This document shows, in pieces, positions 32,634 to 41,526 of a stretch of DNA of 52,832 bases. Position 1 is the first letter of the stretch. Every line of letters starts with the position of its first letter. The DNA lies in assembly GCA_041625575.1 (NCBI GenBank), contig JBFJTG010000011.1, positions 1 through 52,832 on the forward strand. Reading direction: 5' to 3'. Source of the stretch: Litorivivens sp041625575. GTDB lineage: Bacteria > Pseudomonadota > Gammaproteobacteria > Pseudomonadales > Spongiibacteraceae. Made by a program: the position numbers and the translations under genes. The notes below the pieces were generated by a model. The model saw only the letters and a list, made by a program, of their open reading frames with translations, was not told where the DNA came from and made no database searches.

Positions 32634-33595
32634 TCGATGGCGCTATTGGGCAGGCGGGCTTTGTCGAGATTGACGACGAGCGCCTGCGGCGAGCTGAGGC
32701 AAAGTTACTGCTGTGGCGGCTGGATCAAATACCGGGGCCAGTGAGTGGCAACAAGACCTTTAAGCTCTTGCCGGGATTGGATGAAGCGCTCCGTCACGGT
32801 GCGTCGGGTGTCGCCAGCTTCGGCGGGGCTTGGTCCAACCATCTTCACGCGCTCGCGTCTTTGGGTAAAGCACGCAATGTAAAAACGCTCGGGCTGGTGC
32901 GCGGTGATGCCGATGCGCCACGCAGCGCCATGCTGCAGGATGCGGTCGCCTGGGGTATGACCTTGCACTTTCTGTCGCGCAGCGACTACCGGCAGCGATT
33001 TAATCCCGAGTTTTTAGCCCAACTGCAAGCGCAGTTCCCGCACTATTACTGGTTGCCCGAAGGCGGGAGTAATCTGGCTGGTGTTCGCGGTTGTGCCGCT
33101 CTGGGTGAGGCGCTGTCGGGCGTCTTGGAGGACGGCGATATTGTGGCGCTGCCCTGCGGGACCGGCGGAACACTTGCCGGTCTGTTGTCCGGATTGTCGG
33201 TAGGCCCTGAGCCTGAGATGCGGATAGTGGGGTATGCGGCGCTGAAAGGGGCTGACTTTCTTGAGGCCGACGTTCGGCGCTGGCAAGTGGAGTTGGGCGC
33301 GTGTTCGCCTATTTGGTCAATAGATCATCGTTTTCACGGGGGTGGGTACGGCAAATGCAGTCGCGAGCTAAAGGCCTTTATTCTGGATTTTTATCAGTGC
33401 CACCGGGTCGCTCTGGATCCAATCTATAACGGCAAGATGTTATGGGGTATTTACCAGCAATTGGCCGCTGGTGAATTCAATGGCAAGCGGATTATCGCCC
33501 TGCATACCGGCGGTGTGCAGGGCCTCAGGGGTTATCCGGATTTATTTGCCAATATGACCCAGATGGGGTTTAAGAGTTTGCAAGAGCGGCTTTAA
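32630..33595 (+). CDS. PLP-dependent enzyme of the ACC deaminase/D-cysteine desulfhydrase family
   Basis: The 321-residue fold-type II PLP enzyme has the family opening ELRRAEAKLLL-like region, the lysine in SGNKTFKLLPGL (about 42-53), GGAWSNHLHALASLG (about 65-79, the substrate-binding segment), PEGGSNLAGVRGC and CGTGGTLAGLLSGLS (the PLP phosphate loop). Members desulfhydrate D-cysteine or deaminate aminocyclopropane carboxylate. The first coded residue pattern and TTG start (32630-32632) overlapping the upstream TGA are supported by the absence of any other in-frame start nearby. Its 3' end overlaps suhB (opposite strand) by 54 nt. Exact substrate open. Confidence 0.85.
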   Translation: MIDGAIGQAGFVEIDDERLRRAEAKLLLWRLDQIPGPVSGNKTFKLLPGLDEALRHGASGVASFGGAWSNHLHALASLGKARNVKTLGLVRGDADAPRSAMLQDAVAWGMTLHFLSRSDYRQRFNPEFLAQLQAQFPHYYWLPEGGSNLAGVRGCAALGEALSGVLEDGDIVALPCGTGGTLAGLLSGLSVGPEPEMRIVGYAALKGADFLEADVRRWQVELGACSPIWSIDHRFHGGGYGKCSRELKAFILDFYQCHRVALDPIYNGKMLWGIYQQLAAGEFNGKRIIALHTGGVQGLRGYPDLFANMTQMGFKSLQERL

Positions 33596-34348
33596 TACCT
33601 TGGGATTGGCGGTCACAATATTGCCGCTCTCCATGTAATTATTGCCACCCTGATAATCGCTAATTAAACCGCCTGCCTCGCGAATAAGCAGAACACCGGC
33701 CGCTATATCCCAGCGGTTGAGTCCAATTTCCCAGAATCCGTCCAGTCTGCCTGCCGCCACATAGGCTAAATCCAGGGCGGCTGCGCCTGCGCGGCGAATG
33801 CCCGCGGTTTGCGAGGTCACTGCGGCAAGGCTGGCGGTATAGGCCGGAATGAGGTGCTCATTGCGCGACTTATAAGGAATGCCAGTTCCAATCAGGCTAC
33901 CTTCAAGCGAGGCCAGAGTGCTTACTCGCAGGCGCCGACCATTCAGTTGGGCACCGCGGCCGCGGCTTGCCGTGAATTCTTCACGCCTAATTGGATCCAG
34001 AATGACCGCATGCTCAACCACGCCTTTATAAAGGCAGGCGATGGATACGGCGTAGTGGGGAATGCCCCGGATGAAATTGGTCGTACCGTCCAGTGGGTCA
34101 ATCACCCACTGGTAGTCGGAGTTGCCATTTTCCGTCAGCCCGGATTCTTCGCCCAGAATGTCGTGGTCGGGAAAGGCCTTGCTGATGTGGTAGATGATTT
34201 CCTTTTCAGCGGCGTGGTCAATGTCAGTGACAAAGTCATTGGTACCCTTGGACTCAATTTTGAGTCGTTCGGTTTGTTCGGACGCGCGGGCAATGATATC
34301 CCCCGCCTTGCGCGCAGCGCGCAGCGCAATATTCAACATCGGTTGCAT
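33542..34348 (-). CDS. suhB: inositol-1-monophosphatase family protein
   Basis: The 268-residue protein has the complete metal site: Glu67-Glu68 (GEESG), Asp84 and Asp87 with DPLDGTTNF (84-92), and the later RRAGAAALDLAYVAAGRLDG and NRWDIAAG. It hydrolyses inositol monophosphate; in gammaproteobacteria SuhB also joins NusA-type antitermination complexes on rRNA operons. Its 3' end overlaps the PLP-enzyme gene in a convergent way. It is divergent from pyrG with 185 nt between starts. Confidence 0.95.
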   Translation of the reverse strand: MQPMLNIALRAARKAGDIIARASEQTERLKIESKGTNDFVTDIDHAAEKEIIYHISKAFPDHDILGEESGLTENGNSDYQWVIDPLDGTTNFIRGIPHYAVSIACLYKGVVEHAVILDPIRREEFTASRGRGAQLNGRRLRVSTLASLEGSLIGTGIPYKSRNEHLIPAYTASLAAVTSQTAGIRRAGAAALDLAYVAAGRLDGFWEIGLNRWDIAAGVLLIREAGGLISDYQGGNNYMESGNIVTANPKVLKPLLQTLKPHLGHIGK

Positions 34349-34533
34349 TTAAAGAGCCTTGGCTGTGAAGCTGTGAGCGCGCGATTATACCAGACTGGGC
34401 AAGCGTATGAGAGTGGTATTTCGTTTGTCTCATCATGGGCATCCTGATAGACTGGCCACCCATCTCACGGGGGTTTGGAAAGCTAGCTTTTCGGCGCCTC
34501 TACTCTCATAACCTGCATACTTAAAGGTAGTTC

Positions 34534-36159
34534 ATGGCACGCTTTATCTTCGTGACCGGTGGTGTTGTTTCGTCCTTGGGCAAAGGAATTGCCTCAGCCT
34601 CACTAGGAGCCATTCTTGAGGCCCGCGGGCTGACTGTTACAGTCCTTAAGCTCGACCCCTATATAAATGTTGACCCGGGCACCATGAGCCCCTTTCAGCA
34701 CGGCGAGGTCTTTGTGACCGAGGACGGTGCCGAAACCGACCTTGATCTTGGGCACTACGAGCGGTTTTTGCGCGCGAAAATGGGCAAGCGTAATAATTTC
34801 ACCACTGGCCGGGTGTACGAAACGGTTCTGAGAAAAGAGCGTCGTGGCGACTATCAGGGCGGCACTGTGCAGGTGATCCCCCACATCACTGACGAGATAA
34901 AGCGGCGCGTCATTTTGGGTGCGGGAGAGGCCGACATCGCCATTGTCGAAATTGGCGGTACAGTCGGTGACATCGAGGGCTTGCCCTTTTTTGAAGCTGC
35001 CCGCCAGCTTACCGTTGAATTAGGCTCGCGCAATGCCATGCTAATGCACCTCACTCTGGTGCCCTATATAGCAACGGCCGGCGAAACCAAAACCAAGCCA
35101 ACCCAGCACTCTGTTAAAGAGCTGCGCTCAATTGGTCTCCAGCCGGACATCCTTTTGTGCCGTTCTGATCATGAAATTGACGAGGGTTCACGCCGGAAGA
35201 TTGCATTGTTTACCAATGTGGAGCAGCGCGCTGTCATCCCCTTGCCTGATGCCGACTCCCTCTACCGTATTCCCTCCATGCTACAGGCCCACGGTTTGGA
35301 CGCGCTCGTCGTCGAGCGCTTTGGTATTGACTGTCCCGAGGCCGATCTGTCGGAATGGAATGCAGTCATTGATGGTGAGCTTCATCCTGAGCGCGAAATC
35401 ACCATTGCCATGGTCGGCAAATACATGGAGCTGATAGACGCTTACAAATCGCTTAACGAGGCGCTGTCACACGCCGGTATTCATGCCAAGACCAAGGTCA
35501 ATATTCGCTATATTGATTCGGAAGAGATCGAGACCAAAGGCGTTTCGCTGCTTGATGGCGTGCAGGGCATTCTGGTGCCCGGCGGTTTCGGCAACCGTGG
35601 TGTCGAAGGCAAGGTGCTTACCGTCAAGCATGCACGTGAGAACAAAATTCCCTATTTGGGTATTTGTCTTGGAATGCAGGTTGCTGTCATTGATTACGCG
35701 CGCCATGTCGCGGGACTTGCGGCGGCCAATAGTACCGAGTTTGTGCAAGATGCCGAACATCCGGTCATCGCCCTGATTACCGAATGGCAGGATGCCAGCG
35801 GTAAGGTTGAGCAACGCGACGAGAATGTAGACCTGGGTGGCACGATGAGACTCGGTGGGCAGGAGTGCGGCTTGGTGAAAGGCACCAAGGCCTGTGACGC
35901 TTACGGTTCCGAGCGCATAGTCGAGCGTCATCGTCATCGCTACGAGGTCAACAACAATTATCTCGAACCGCTACAAAAAGCCGGTTTGGTTGTTTCGGGT
36001 TGGTCTACGGATGGCTCGCTGGTTGAAGTCGTTGAGCTCGAAGATCATCCGTGGTTTATCGCCTGTCAGTTTCACCCCGAATTTACCTCGCGTCCACGCG
36101 AAGGACATCCGCTGTTTAACGGCTTCGTTGGCGCCGCCATAGAACGATTGGACAAGTAG
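34534..36159 (+). CDS. pyrG: CTP synthase
   Basis: The 541-residue enzyme has the N-terminal synthetase domain (FIFVTGGVVSSLGKGIASAS, 4-23 region) with the P-loop and UTP site, and a C-terminal glutamine amidotransferase domain with the nucleophile in YLGICLGMQ and the His-Glu pair in FHPEF. It makes CTP from UTP, ATP and glutamine. It leads a long co-directional block; kdsA starts 1 nt after its stop. Confidence 0.98.
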   Translation: MARFIFVTGGVVSSLGKGIASASLGAILEARGLTVTVLKLDPYINVDPGTMSPFQHGEVFVTEDGAETDLDLGHYERFLRAKMGKRNNFTTGRVYETVLRKERRGDYQGGTVQVIPHITDEIKRRVILGAGEADIAIVEIGGTVGDIEGLPFFEAARQLTVELGSRNAMLMHLTLVPYIATAGETKTKPTQHSVKELRSIGLQPDILLCRSDHEIDEGSRRKIALFTNVEQRAVIPLPDADSLYRIPSMLQAHGLDALVVERFGIDCPEADLSEWNAVIDGELHPEREITIAMVGKYMELIDAYKSLNEALSHAGIHAKTKVNIRYIDSEEIETKGVSLLDGVQGILVPGGFGNRGVEGKVLTVKHARENKIPYLGICLGMQVAVIDYARHVAGLAAANSTEFVQDAEHPVIALITEWQDASGKVEQRDENVDLGGTMRLGGQECGLVKGTKACDAYGSERIVERHRHRYEVNNNYLEPLQKAGLVVSGWSTDGSLVEVVELEDHPWFIACQFHPEFTSRPREGHPLFNGFVGAAIERLDK

Positions 36160-36160
36160 G

Positions 36161-37018
36161 ATGACTATTGCGGATAAAACGCTAGCGGTTGGCGATTTGG
36201 CGGTTGGTAACCAGCAGCCATTTGTTTTGTTTGGTGGAATGAATGTGCTCGAAAGCCGCGATATGGCTCTACGAGTCGCCGAGCATTACGTCACGGTGTG
36301 CGCAAAACTCGACATACCCTACGTCTTTAAAGCCTCCTTCGACAAAGCCAATCGCTCGTCGGTACACTCCTACCGCGGGCCGGGTTTGGATGAGGGCCTC
36401 AAGATATTTGAGGAGATCAAGAGCCAGTTTAAGGTGCCCGTAATTACTGACGTGCATGAATGCCATCAGGCCAAGCCCGTGGCTCAGGTGTGTGATGTCC
36501 TGCAACTGCCGGCCTTCCTTGCAAGGCAAACCGATCTTGTTAAAGCAATGGCGGAAACTGGCGCCGTTATCAATATCAAGAAGCCGCAATTTCTCAGTCC
36601 GCCTCAGATGAAAAATATCGTCGAAAAGTTTGCGGAATGCGGTAACACCAACATCATGCTGTGCGAGCGCGGCAGTAATTTCGGCTACGATAATTTAGTG
36701 GTCGATATGCTTGGTTTTCGAACCATGCGCGAAGTCAGCGCTGGCGCTCCCCTGATTTTTGATGTGACCCATGCCCTGCAATGCCGTGACCCCATGGGTG
36801 CAGCGTCCGGTGGGCGCCGCCATCAGGTTGCCGAGTTGGGGCGCGCCGGTATGGCTCTGGGTTTGGCCGGCTTGTTTTTGGAGGCACACCCGGATCCTGA
36901 TAATGCAAAATGCGATGGCCCCAGTGCCTTGCCGCTAGATCAGTTGGAACCATTTTTGGCGCAGATGAAAGCTATCGATTCGCTGGTGAAAGCCTTGCCG
37001 CCAGTGAATATTCGCTAA
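36161..37018 (+). CDS. kdsA: 3-deoxy-8-phosphooctulonate synthase
   Basis: The 285-residue TIM-barrel enzyme condenses phosphoenolpyruvate and arabinose 5-phosphate to Kdo-8-phosphate for lipopolysaccharide. Signatures seen: FGGMNVLESRDMAL near the N terminus, YVFKASFDKANRSS (about 50-63), KPQFLSPPQMKN and FDVTHALQ. The neighbours pyrG and eno are its usual neighbours. It confirms a Gram-negative envelope. Confidence 0.98.
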   Translation: MTIADKTLAVGDLAVGNQQPFVLFGGMNVLESRDMALRVAEHYVTVCAKLDIPYVFKASFDKANRSSVHSYRGPGLDEGLKIFEEIKSQFKVPVITDVHECHQAKPVAQVCDVLQLPAFLARQTDLVKAMAETGAVINIKKPQFLSPPQMKNIVEKFAECGNTNIMLCERGSNFGYDNLVVDMLGFRTMREVSAGAPLIFDVTHALQCRDPMGAASGGRRHQVAELGRAGMALGLAGLFLEAHPDPDNAKCDGPSALPLDQLEPFLAQMKAIDSLVKALPPVNIR

Positions 37019-37069
37019 GTCGTTTGTCGCGCAAACTAATTTATATTTTATCAATATGGAGTTAGATCA

Positions 37070-38353
37070 ATGGCAGAAATTGTCGACATCAAAGCCTTTG
37101 AGGTTCTGGATAGCCGCGGTAATCCGACAATACAGGCTGACGTAGTGCTGGCGTCCGGTGCAGTGGGCTCTGCCTGCGCCCCTTCCGGAGCATCGACAGG
37201 ATCACGTGAAGCTTTGGAATTACGCGACGGCGACAAGTCGCGTTATTTGGGTAAGGGTGTTCTGAAAGCGGTTGCCAATGTGAATACCACGATTCGCGAC
37301 TTGCTGATGGGTCAGGATGCCGAAAACCAGCGTGCACTTGATCAGGCGATGATCGACGAAGACGGCACTGAGAATAAGGGCAATCTTGGCGCAAACGCTA
37401 TTCTGGCTGTTTCGCTGGCTGCGGCAAAAGCGGTGGCGATAGAGAAAGGCATTCCGCTGTATCAGCATATTGCCGACATTAATGGCACCTCTGGCCAATA
37501 CAGCATGCCGGTGCCCATGATGAATATCATCAATGGCGGCGAGCACGCTGACAACAATGTCGATATTCAGGAATTTATGATTCAGCCCGTGGGCGCGGAC
37601 AGTTTTTCCGAAGCCTTGCGTCAGGGCGCGGAGATTTTCCATTCCCTGAAAAAAGTGTTGTCTGAGCGGGGCCTGAGCACAGCCGTAGGTGACGAGGGTG
37701 GTTTTGCTCCCAATCTTCCCTCGAATGAAGCTGCGCTTGAAATTATTGCGGAAGCCATCGCCATTGCCGGATACAAACTGGGTGAAGACATTACTCTGGC
37801 ACTGGATTGCGCCTCCTCCGAGTTTTATAAAAACGGCAAATACGACCTGGCCGGTGAAGGCAAGGTTTTTGATGCGGCCGGTTTTGCTGAATACCTCGAC
37901 GAGTTGAGCCAGAAGTATCCCATTATCTCTATCGAAGACGGTATGGATGAAAGTGACTGGGACGGCTGGTCTATTCTTACCAAGCGTATTGGCGATCGGG
38001 TGCAGCTGGTGGGTGACGATCTGTTTGTAACCAACACAAAAATTCTACAGCGCGGTATCGACGAGAATATCGGCAATTCCATTCTGATCAAGTTCAACCA
38101 AATCGGTTCCTTAAGCGAAACGCTGGACGCGATTAAAATGGCTAAAGATGCCGGCTTCAGCGTCGTTATCTCGCACCGCAGCGGTGAGACGGAAGACACC
38201 ACCATCGCTGATCTGGCGGTTGCGACCTCTGCCGGGCAAATTAAAACCGGTTCGCTGTGCCGATCTGATCGAGTAGCGAAATACAATCGCTTGCTGCGCA
38301 TCGAAGCCGAGTTAGGTGCCGTGTATCGCGGTAGGGACGAATTCAAGTCCTAA
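37070..38353 (+). CDS. eno: enolase
   Basis: The 427-residue glycolytic enzyme has EVLDSRGNPTIQADV near the start, GAN(AIL)-type segment GNLGANAILAVSLAAAKA, the general acid loop GEHADNNVDIQEFMI, SIEDGMDESDWDGW with metal-binding acids, and the C-terminal SHRSGETEDT and KTGSLCRSDR. It converts 2-phosphoglycerate to phosphoenolpyruvate and is a usual RNA degradosome partner. GGAG precedes the ATG by about 10 nt. The ftsB start follows its stop by 25 nt. Confidence 0.98.
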   Translation: MAEIVDIKAFEVLDSRGNPTIQADVVLASGAVGSACAPSGASTGSREALELRDGDKSRYLGKGVLKAVANVNTTIRDLLMGQDAENQRALDQAMIDEDGTENKGNLGANAILAVSLAAAKAVAIEKGIPLYQHIADINGTSGQYSMPVPMMNIINGGEHADNNVDIQEFMIQPVGADSFSEALRQGAEIFHSLKKVLSERGLSTAVGDEGGFAPNLPSNEAALEIIAEAIAIAGYKLGEDITLALDCASSEFYKNGKYDLAGEGKVFDAAGFAEYLDELSQKYPIISIEDGMDESDWDGWSILTKRIGDRVQLVGDDLFVTNTKILQRGIDENIGNSILIKFNQIGSLSETLDAIKMAKDAGFSVVISHRSGETEDTTIADLAVATSAGQIKTGSLCRSDRVAKYNRLLRIEAELGAVYRGRDEFKS

Positions 38354-38378
38354 GCGGCCAGCCGAGGCAAGATTGGCT

Positions 38379-38669
38379 ATGAAACGAAACTGGCTCCTGA
38401 TTCTACTTCTGGCGGTTTTACTGCTTACGCAGTACCGCCTGTGGGTCGGGCCGGGTAGTTTCGAAGAGATCGCGCGCTTGCGCCGGCAGATTGCCGAACA
38501 GGAATACGCCAATTCTGAATTGCGTGAACGCAATGAACGACTGTCGCGCGAAGTACAAAGCCTGAAAACCAATCTTGCCACCGTAGAAGAGCGCGCCCGA
38601 CAGGAATTGGGTTTGATCAGGCAGGGCGAAACCTTTTACTTGATTGTCGACGAGGAGCAGAAAGAATGA
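38379..38669 (+). CDS. ftsB: cell division protein FtsB
   Basis: From ATG 38379 the product is 96 residues: a short cytoplasmic start, one membrane helix (about 4-18, LLILLLAVLLLTQ), then a periplasmic coiled coil (about 30-66) and the conserved ERARQELGLIRQGETFYLI. FtsB joins FtsL and FtsQ in the divisome. Length, topology and the eno-ftsB-ispD order are standard. An upstream in-frame start at 38316 lies inside eno and is rejected. Its stop overlaps the ispD start (ATGA). Confidence 0.95.
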   Translation: MKRNWLLILLLAVLLLTQYRLWVGPGSFEEIARLRRQIAEQEYANSELRERNERLSREVQSLKTNLATVEERARQELGLIRQGETFYLIVDEEQKE

Positions 38670-39373
38670 GTGCGATGCGTCCTCGGTGGTGGGCAGTGGT
38701 GCCGGCAGCCGGGTATGGTACTCGCATGGCCTCGGATATTCCCAAGCAGTATTTGAGTGTTGGCGGCGAAACGCTGTTGTCGCACTCGGTCAAACGTCTA
38801 CTCAGAATTTCCAGACTTGAACAGGTGTTCGTTGCCGTTGCCAGTGACGACGAGCGCTGGTATGAGTTGCCGGTTTTGTCTGATACGCGCGTTAAGGTGG
38901 TGATGGGTGGCGCCGAACGAGCCGAGTCCGTTTTGGCAGGGTTACTCGCGCTGACTCAAGCGCACGATGATGACTGGGTTCTGGTTCACGACGCCGCACG
39001 GCCCTGTGTTCGCGCGTCCGCAATTTGCAAAATGCTGGACGCGCTGGCGGAGGATTCAGTGGGTGGCATCATGGCCGTGCCCGTTGCCGATACCCTGAAG
39101 CAAGCTAATCGTTCCCTCCAAATTAAAAAGACGGTCGATCGCAGCGATTTATGGGCAGCGCAAACTCCGCAATTGTTCAGGCTGGGTTTGTTGCGTAAAG
39201 CGCTTCAATTAGCTGCAAGTAAAGGTGGGGCTGTTACGGACGAAGCTTCGGCCATGGAGCTGGCGGGTTATACCCCGCGTCTGTACCCCGGCAGTTCCAG
39301 CAATATTAAAATTACTCGGCCAGAAGATCTTGAACTGGCGGCCCTCATTCTGGAAGCGCAAGGCAATGGCTAA
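38666..39373 (+). CDS. ispD: 2-C-methyl-D-erythritol 4-phosphate cytidylyltransferase
   Basis: The 235-residue enzyme has the nucleotide-binding VPAAGYGTRMASDIPKQYL (about 11-29), VLVHDAARPC (about 104-113) and the C-terminal SSNIKITRPEDLELA. It couples CTP to MEP in the isoprenoid pathway. It overlaps ftsB by 4 nt and ispF by 8 nt, so the three genes are translationally coupled. Confidence 0.97.
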   Translation: MSAMRPRWWAVVPAAGYGTRMASDIPKQYLSVGGETLLSHSVKRLLRISRLEQVFVAVASDDERWYELPVLSDTRVKVVMGGAERAESVLAGLLALTQAHDDDWVLVHDAARPCVRASAICKMLDALAEDSVGGIMAVPVADTLKQANRSLQIKKTVDRSDLWAAQTPQLFRLGLLRKALQLAASKGGAVTDEASAMELAGYTPRLYPGSSSNIKITRPEDLELAALILEAQGNG

Positions 39374-39854
39374 ACTTCGAATTGGTCAGGGTATCGACGT
39401 TCACCGTTTTGGTGATGGCGACTACCTTACCTTGGGTGGTGTTCGTATTCCCTGTGACCGTGGACTTATTGCCCATTCCGACGGTGATGTTTTGCTGCAC
39501 GCCCTGTGCGATGCCTTGTTAGGTGCCCTGGCTTTGGGCGACATCGGGAAGCACTTTCCCGATAGCGATGAGCGTTATGCCGGCATCGACAGCCGGCAGT
39601 TACTCAGACACGTTTACCAACTGGTACAAGAGCGCGGCTATCAACTTGGCAATGCGGATATGACGGTGGTTGCTGAAAAGCCGAGATTGTCATCCCACAT
39701 TGATGCCATGCGGGCGTGTATCGCGGAAGACTTACAGGTTTCTCCCGATGCTATCGGGGTAAAGGCGACGACGAGTGAAACTCTGGGTTTCACCGGCCGG
39801 GAGGAAGGTATAGCGGCATTCGCTACCGTATTGCTTGAGGCCGCCGAGTGCTGA
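39366..39854 (+). CDS. ispF: 2-C-methyl-D-erythritol 2,4-cyclodiphosphate synthase
   Basis: From ATG 39366 the product is 162 residues. Metal ligands are in GIDVHRFG (Asp and His near residues 8-10) and AHSDGDVLLHAL (His about 42); GDIGKHFPD and KATTSETLGFTGREEG are also typical. It closes the MEP-pathway cyclodiphosphate ring. The start lies 8 nt inside ispD; the stop overlaps the GTG of truD. Confidence 0.97.
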   Translation: MAKLRIGQGIDVHRFGDGDYLTLGGVRIPCDRGLIAHSDGDVLLHALCDALLGALALGDIGKHFPDSDERYAGIDSRQLLRHVYQLVQERGYQLGNADMTVVAEKPRLSSHIDAMRACIAEDLQVSPDAIGVKATTSETLGFTGREEGIAAFATVLLEAAEC

Positions 39855-40852
39855 TCTCCCCTTTCGCTTGGGGCGAGCCCACTGAAAGAGGTGTTTTACG
39901 TAAAGAGCCTGAGGACTTTCGTGTCGACGAACTCATGGACGTTGAATTTAGCGGCGCGGGCGAGTTCGACTGGGTGCAGGTCGAAAAAAAACAAATGACT
40001 ACCCTGGAAGTCGCGGAATTGTTGCAACGCTATAGCGGCGCCAAGGACGTTGGCTACTCCGGTATGAAAGATAAGTATGCGGTGACCCGCCAGTGGTTTG
40101 GCCTTCACATGTTGGGTCAGCCAAGCGCTGACTGGGCTGCTTTCGAGCACCCTCAGTGCAGTATCTTGGCGTCACAACGACATCAGCGAAAATTGCGCCG
40201 TGGTACGCATCGGCATAATCGCTTTGATTTGCTTTTGCGCGGCGTGGATAAAAATTCGATCGCGGGTCGATTGACTACCGTCGAAAGGCATGGCGTTCCG
40301 AATTATTTTGGTGAGCAGCGCTTTGGCGGTCAAAATTTGGCAGAGGCGCAGCGCTGGTTTGCTGGCGGTCGACGGCCCTCGCGTTTCAAACGGGGTTTAT
40401 TGCTGTCGGTTGCGCGGGCGCATCTGTTTAACGCCGTGTTGGCCAAGCGCGTAGTGGCGGGGAATTGGAACAAGGCTCTGGATGGCGAGATTTTTGTACT
40501 GGGCGACGGCAATAGTCTGTTTACCTCAGAGGACAGAGCGGATATCGGTTCGCGTCTGGACGATGGTCGTATTCAGTTGTCGGGTCCTCTCGCCGGGCGC
40601 AGTGGCGGGCGCCAGGTCAGTGCTGAAGTCGCCGCTATCGAGCAGGAGGTGCTCGCGAGTGAGCCCGCCTTGTGCCAGGGTCTGGAAAAGGCCGGTGTTG
40701 ATGCCGCCCGGCGTGCCTTGCGCATGTATCCCGCCGATTTTGAGGCGCTACAAGAGCGAGAGGGCCTGCGATTGCGATTTAGCTTACCGCGAGGCTGCTT
40801 TGCTACCGCCCTTGTGCGAGAATTAATAGATTATTCAGAGGTCGCGACGTAA
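39848..40852 (+). CDS. truD: tRNA pseudouridine(13) synthase
   Basis: The 334-residue protein has the TruD catalytic Asp75 in GYSGMKDKYAVTRQW (69-83), KEPEDFRVDEL near the start, VPNYFGEQRFG in the middle, and the C-terminal LPRGCFATALVREL. It isomerises U13 in tRNA-Glu. GTG start overlapping the ispF stop by 7 nt. In most gammaproteobacteria surE follows, but here pcm begins 5 nt after the stop. Confidence 0.97.
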   Translation: MLISPFAWGEPTERGVLRKEPEDFRVDELMDVEFSGAGEFDWVQVEKKQMTTLEVAELLQRYSGAKDVGYSGMKDKYAVTRQWFGLHMLGQPSADWAAFEHPQCSILASQRHQRKLRRGTHRHNRFDLLLRGVDKNSIAGRLTTVERHGVPNYFGEQRFGGQNLAEAQRWFAGGRRPSRFKRGLLLSVARAHLFNAVLAKRVVAGNWNKALDGEIFVLGDGNSLFTSEDRADIGSRLDDGRIQLSGPLAGRSGGRQVSAEVAAIEQEVLASEPALCQGLEKAGVDAARRALRMYPADFEALQEREGLRLRFSLPRGCFATALVRELIDYSEVAT

Positions 40853-40856
40853 CAGG

Positions 40857-41522
40857 ATGACGCAGTTAAATTTGGGTGGTATCGGGATGACATCCCAACG
40901 CACGCGTGATCGCCTGATTAGTCGATTGAAAGAGCAGGGTGTCACCGACCCTGCTGTGCTTGATGTGATGGCGCGGACTCCACGGCACATATTTCTTGAT
41001 GAAGCACTGGCTCATCGCGCTTACGAAGACAGCGCGCTTCCGATAGGCTACCAGCAAACCTTGTCCCAGCCCTATATCGTTGCCCGGATGACGGAGCTGC
41101 TGCTGTCGGCTGGGCCGCGTAAACGCGTATTGGAAGTTGGTACGGGCTCGGGTTATCAGACTGCAATTTTGGCTCAACTTGTTGATCGTGTTTACAGCGT
41201 CGAGCGTATTCTCCCCCTGCAATCGAAGGCGCGCGAGCGCATGCGCATGCTTGGCTTAAGTAATGTTCACCTCAAGCACGCCGACGGTGGTATGGGTTGG
41301 CAAGAGCGTGGTCCCTTCGACGGTATTCTGGTCACAGCGGCACCTGAAACCATCCCCCAGGCATTGATTGACCAGCTCGACGATGGCGGTATGTTGGTGA
41401 TTCCGGTAGGGGATAGCCGTCGCCAACAATTGCGCCTGTTGAAAAAGCAGGGCGAAAGGCTCGAAGAGCTTTCCATTGAAGCTGTCATGTTCGTGCCTTT
41501 GGTTTCCGGCAGGCTGGGCTAA
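40857..41522 (+). CDS. pcm: protein-L-isoaspartate O-methyltransferase
   Basis: The 221-residue enzyme repairs isoaspartyl residues with S-adenosylmethionine. Signatures: RTPRHIFLDEALAHRAYEDS, the catalytic-loop LSQPYIVARMTELL, and the SAM motif VLEVGTGSGYQTAIL (about residues 90-104), with LVIPVG near the end. ATG 40857 gives the GIGMTSQRTR opening seen in many relatives; an internal ATG at 40887 is a possible shorter start. surE, the usual upstream partner, is absent. Confidence 0.95.
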   Translation: MTQLNLGGIGMTSQRTRDRLISRLKEQGVTDPAVLDVMARTPRHIFLDEALAHRAYEDSALPIGYQQTLSQPYIVARMTELLLSAGPRKRVLEVGTGSGYQTAILAQLVDRVYSVERILPLQSKARERMRMLGLSNVHLKHADGGMGWQERGPFDGILVTAAPETIPQALIDQLDDGGMLVIPVGDSRRQQLRLLKKQGERLEELSIEAVMFVPLVSGRLG

Positions 41523-41526
41523 CGCG

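Noticed and set aside
33809..34447. 212-residue open frame antisense to suhB
   Set aside because: suhB on the other strand has the full metal site; this frame shows no motif.
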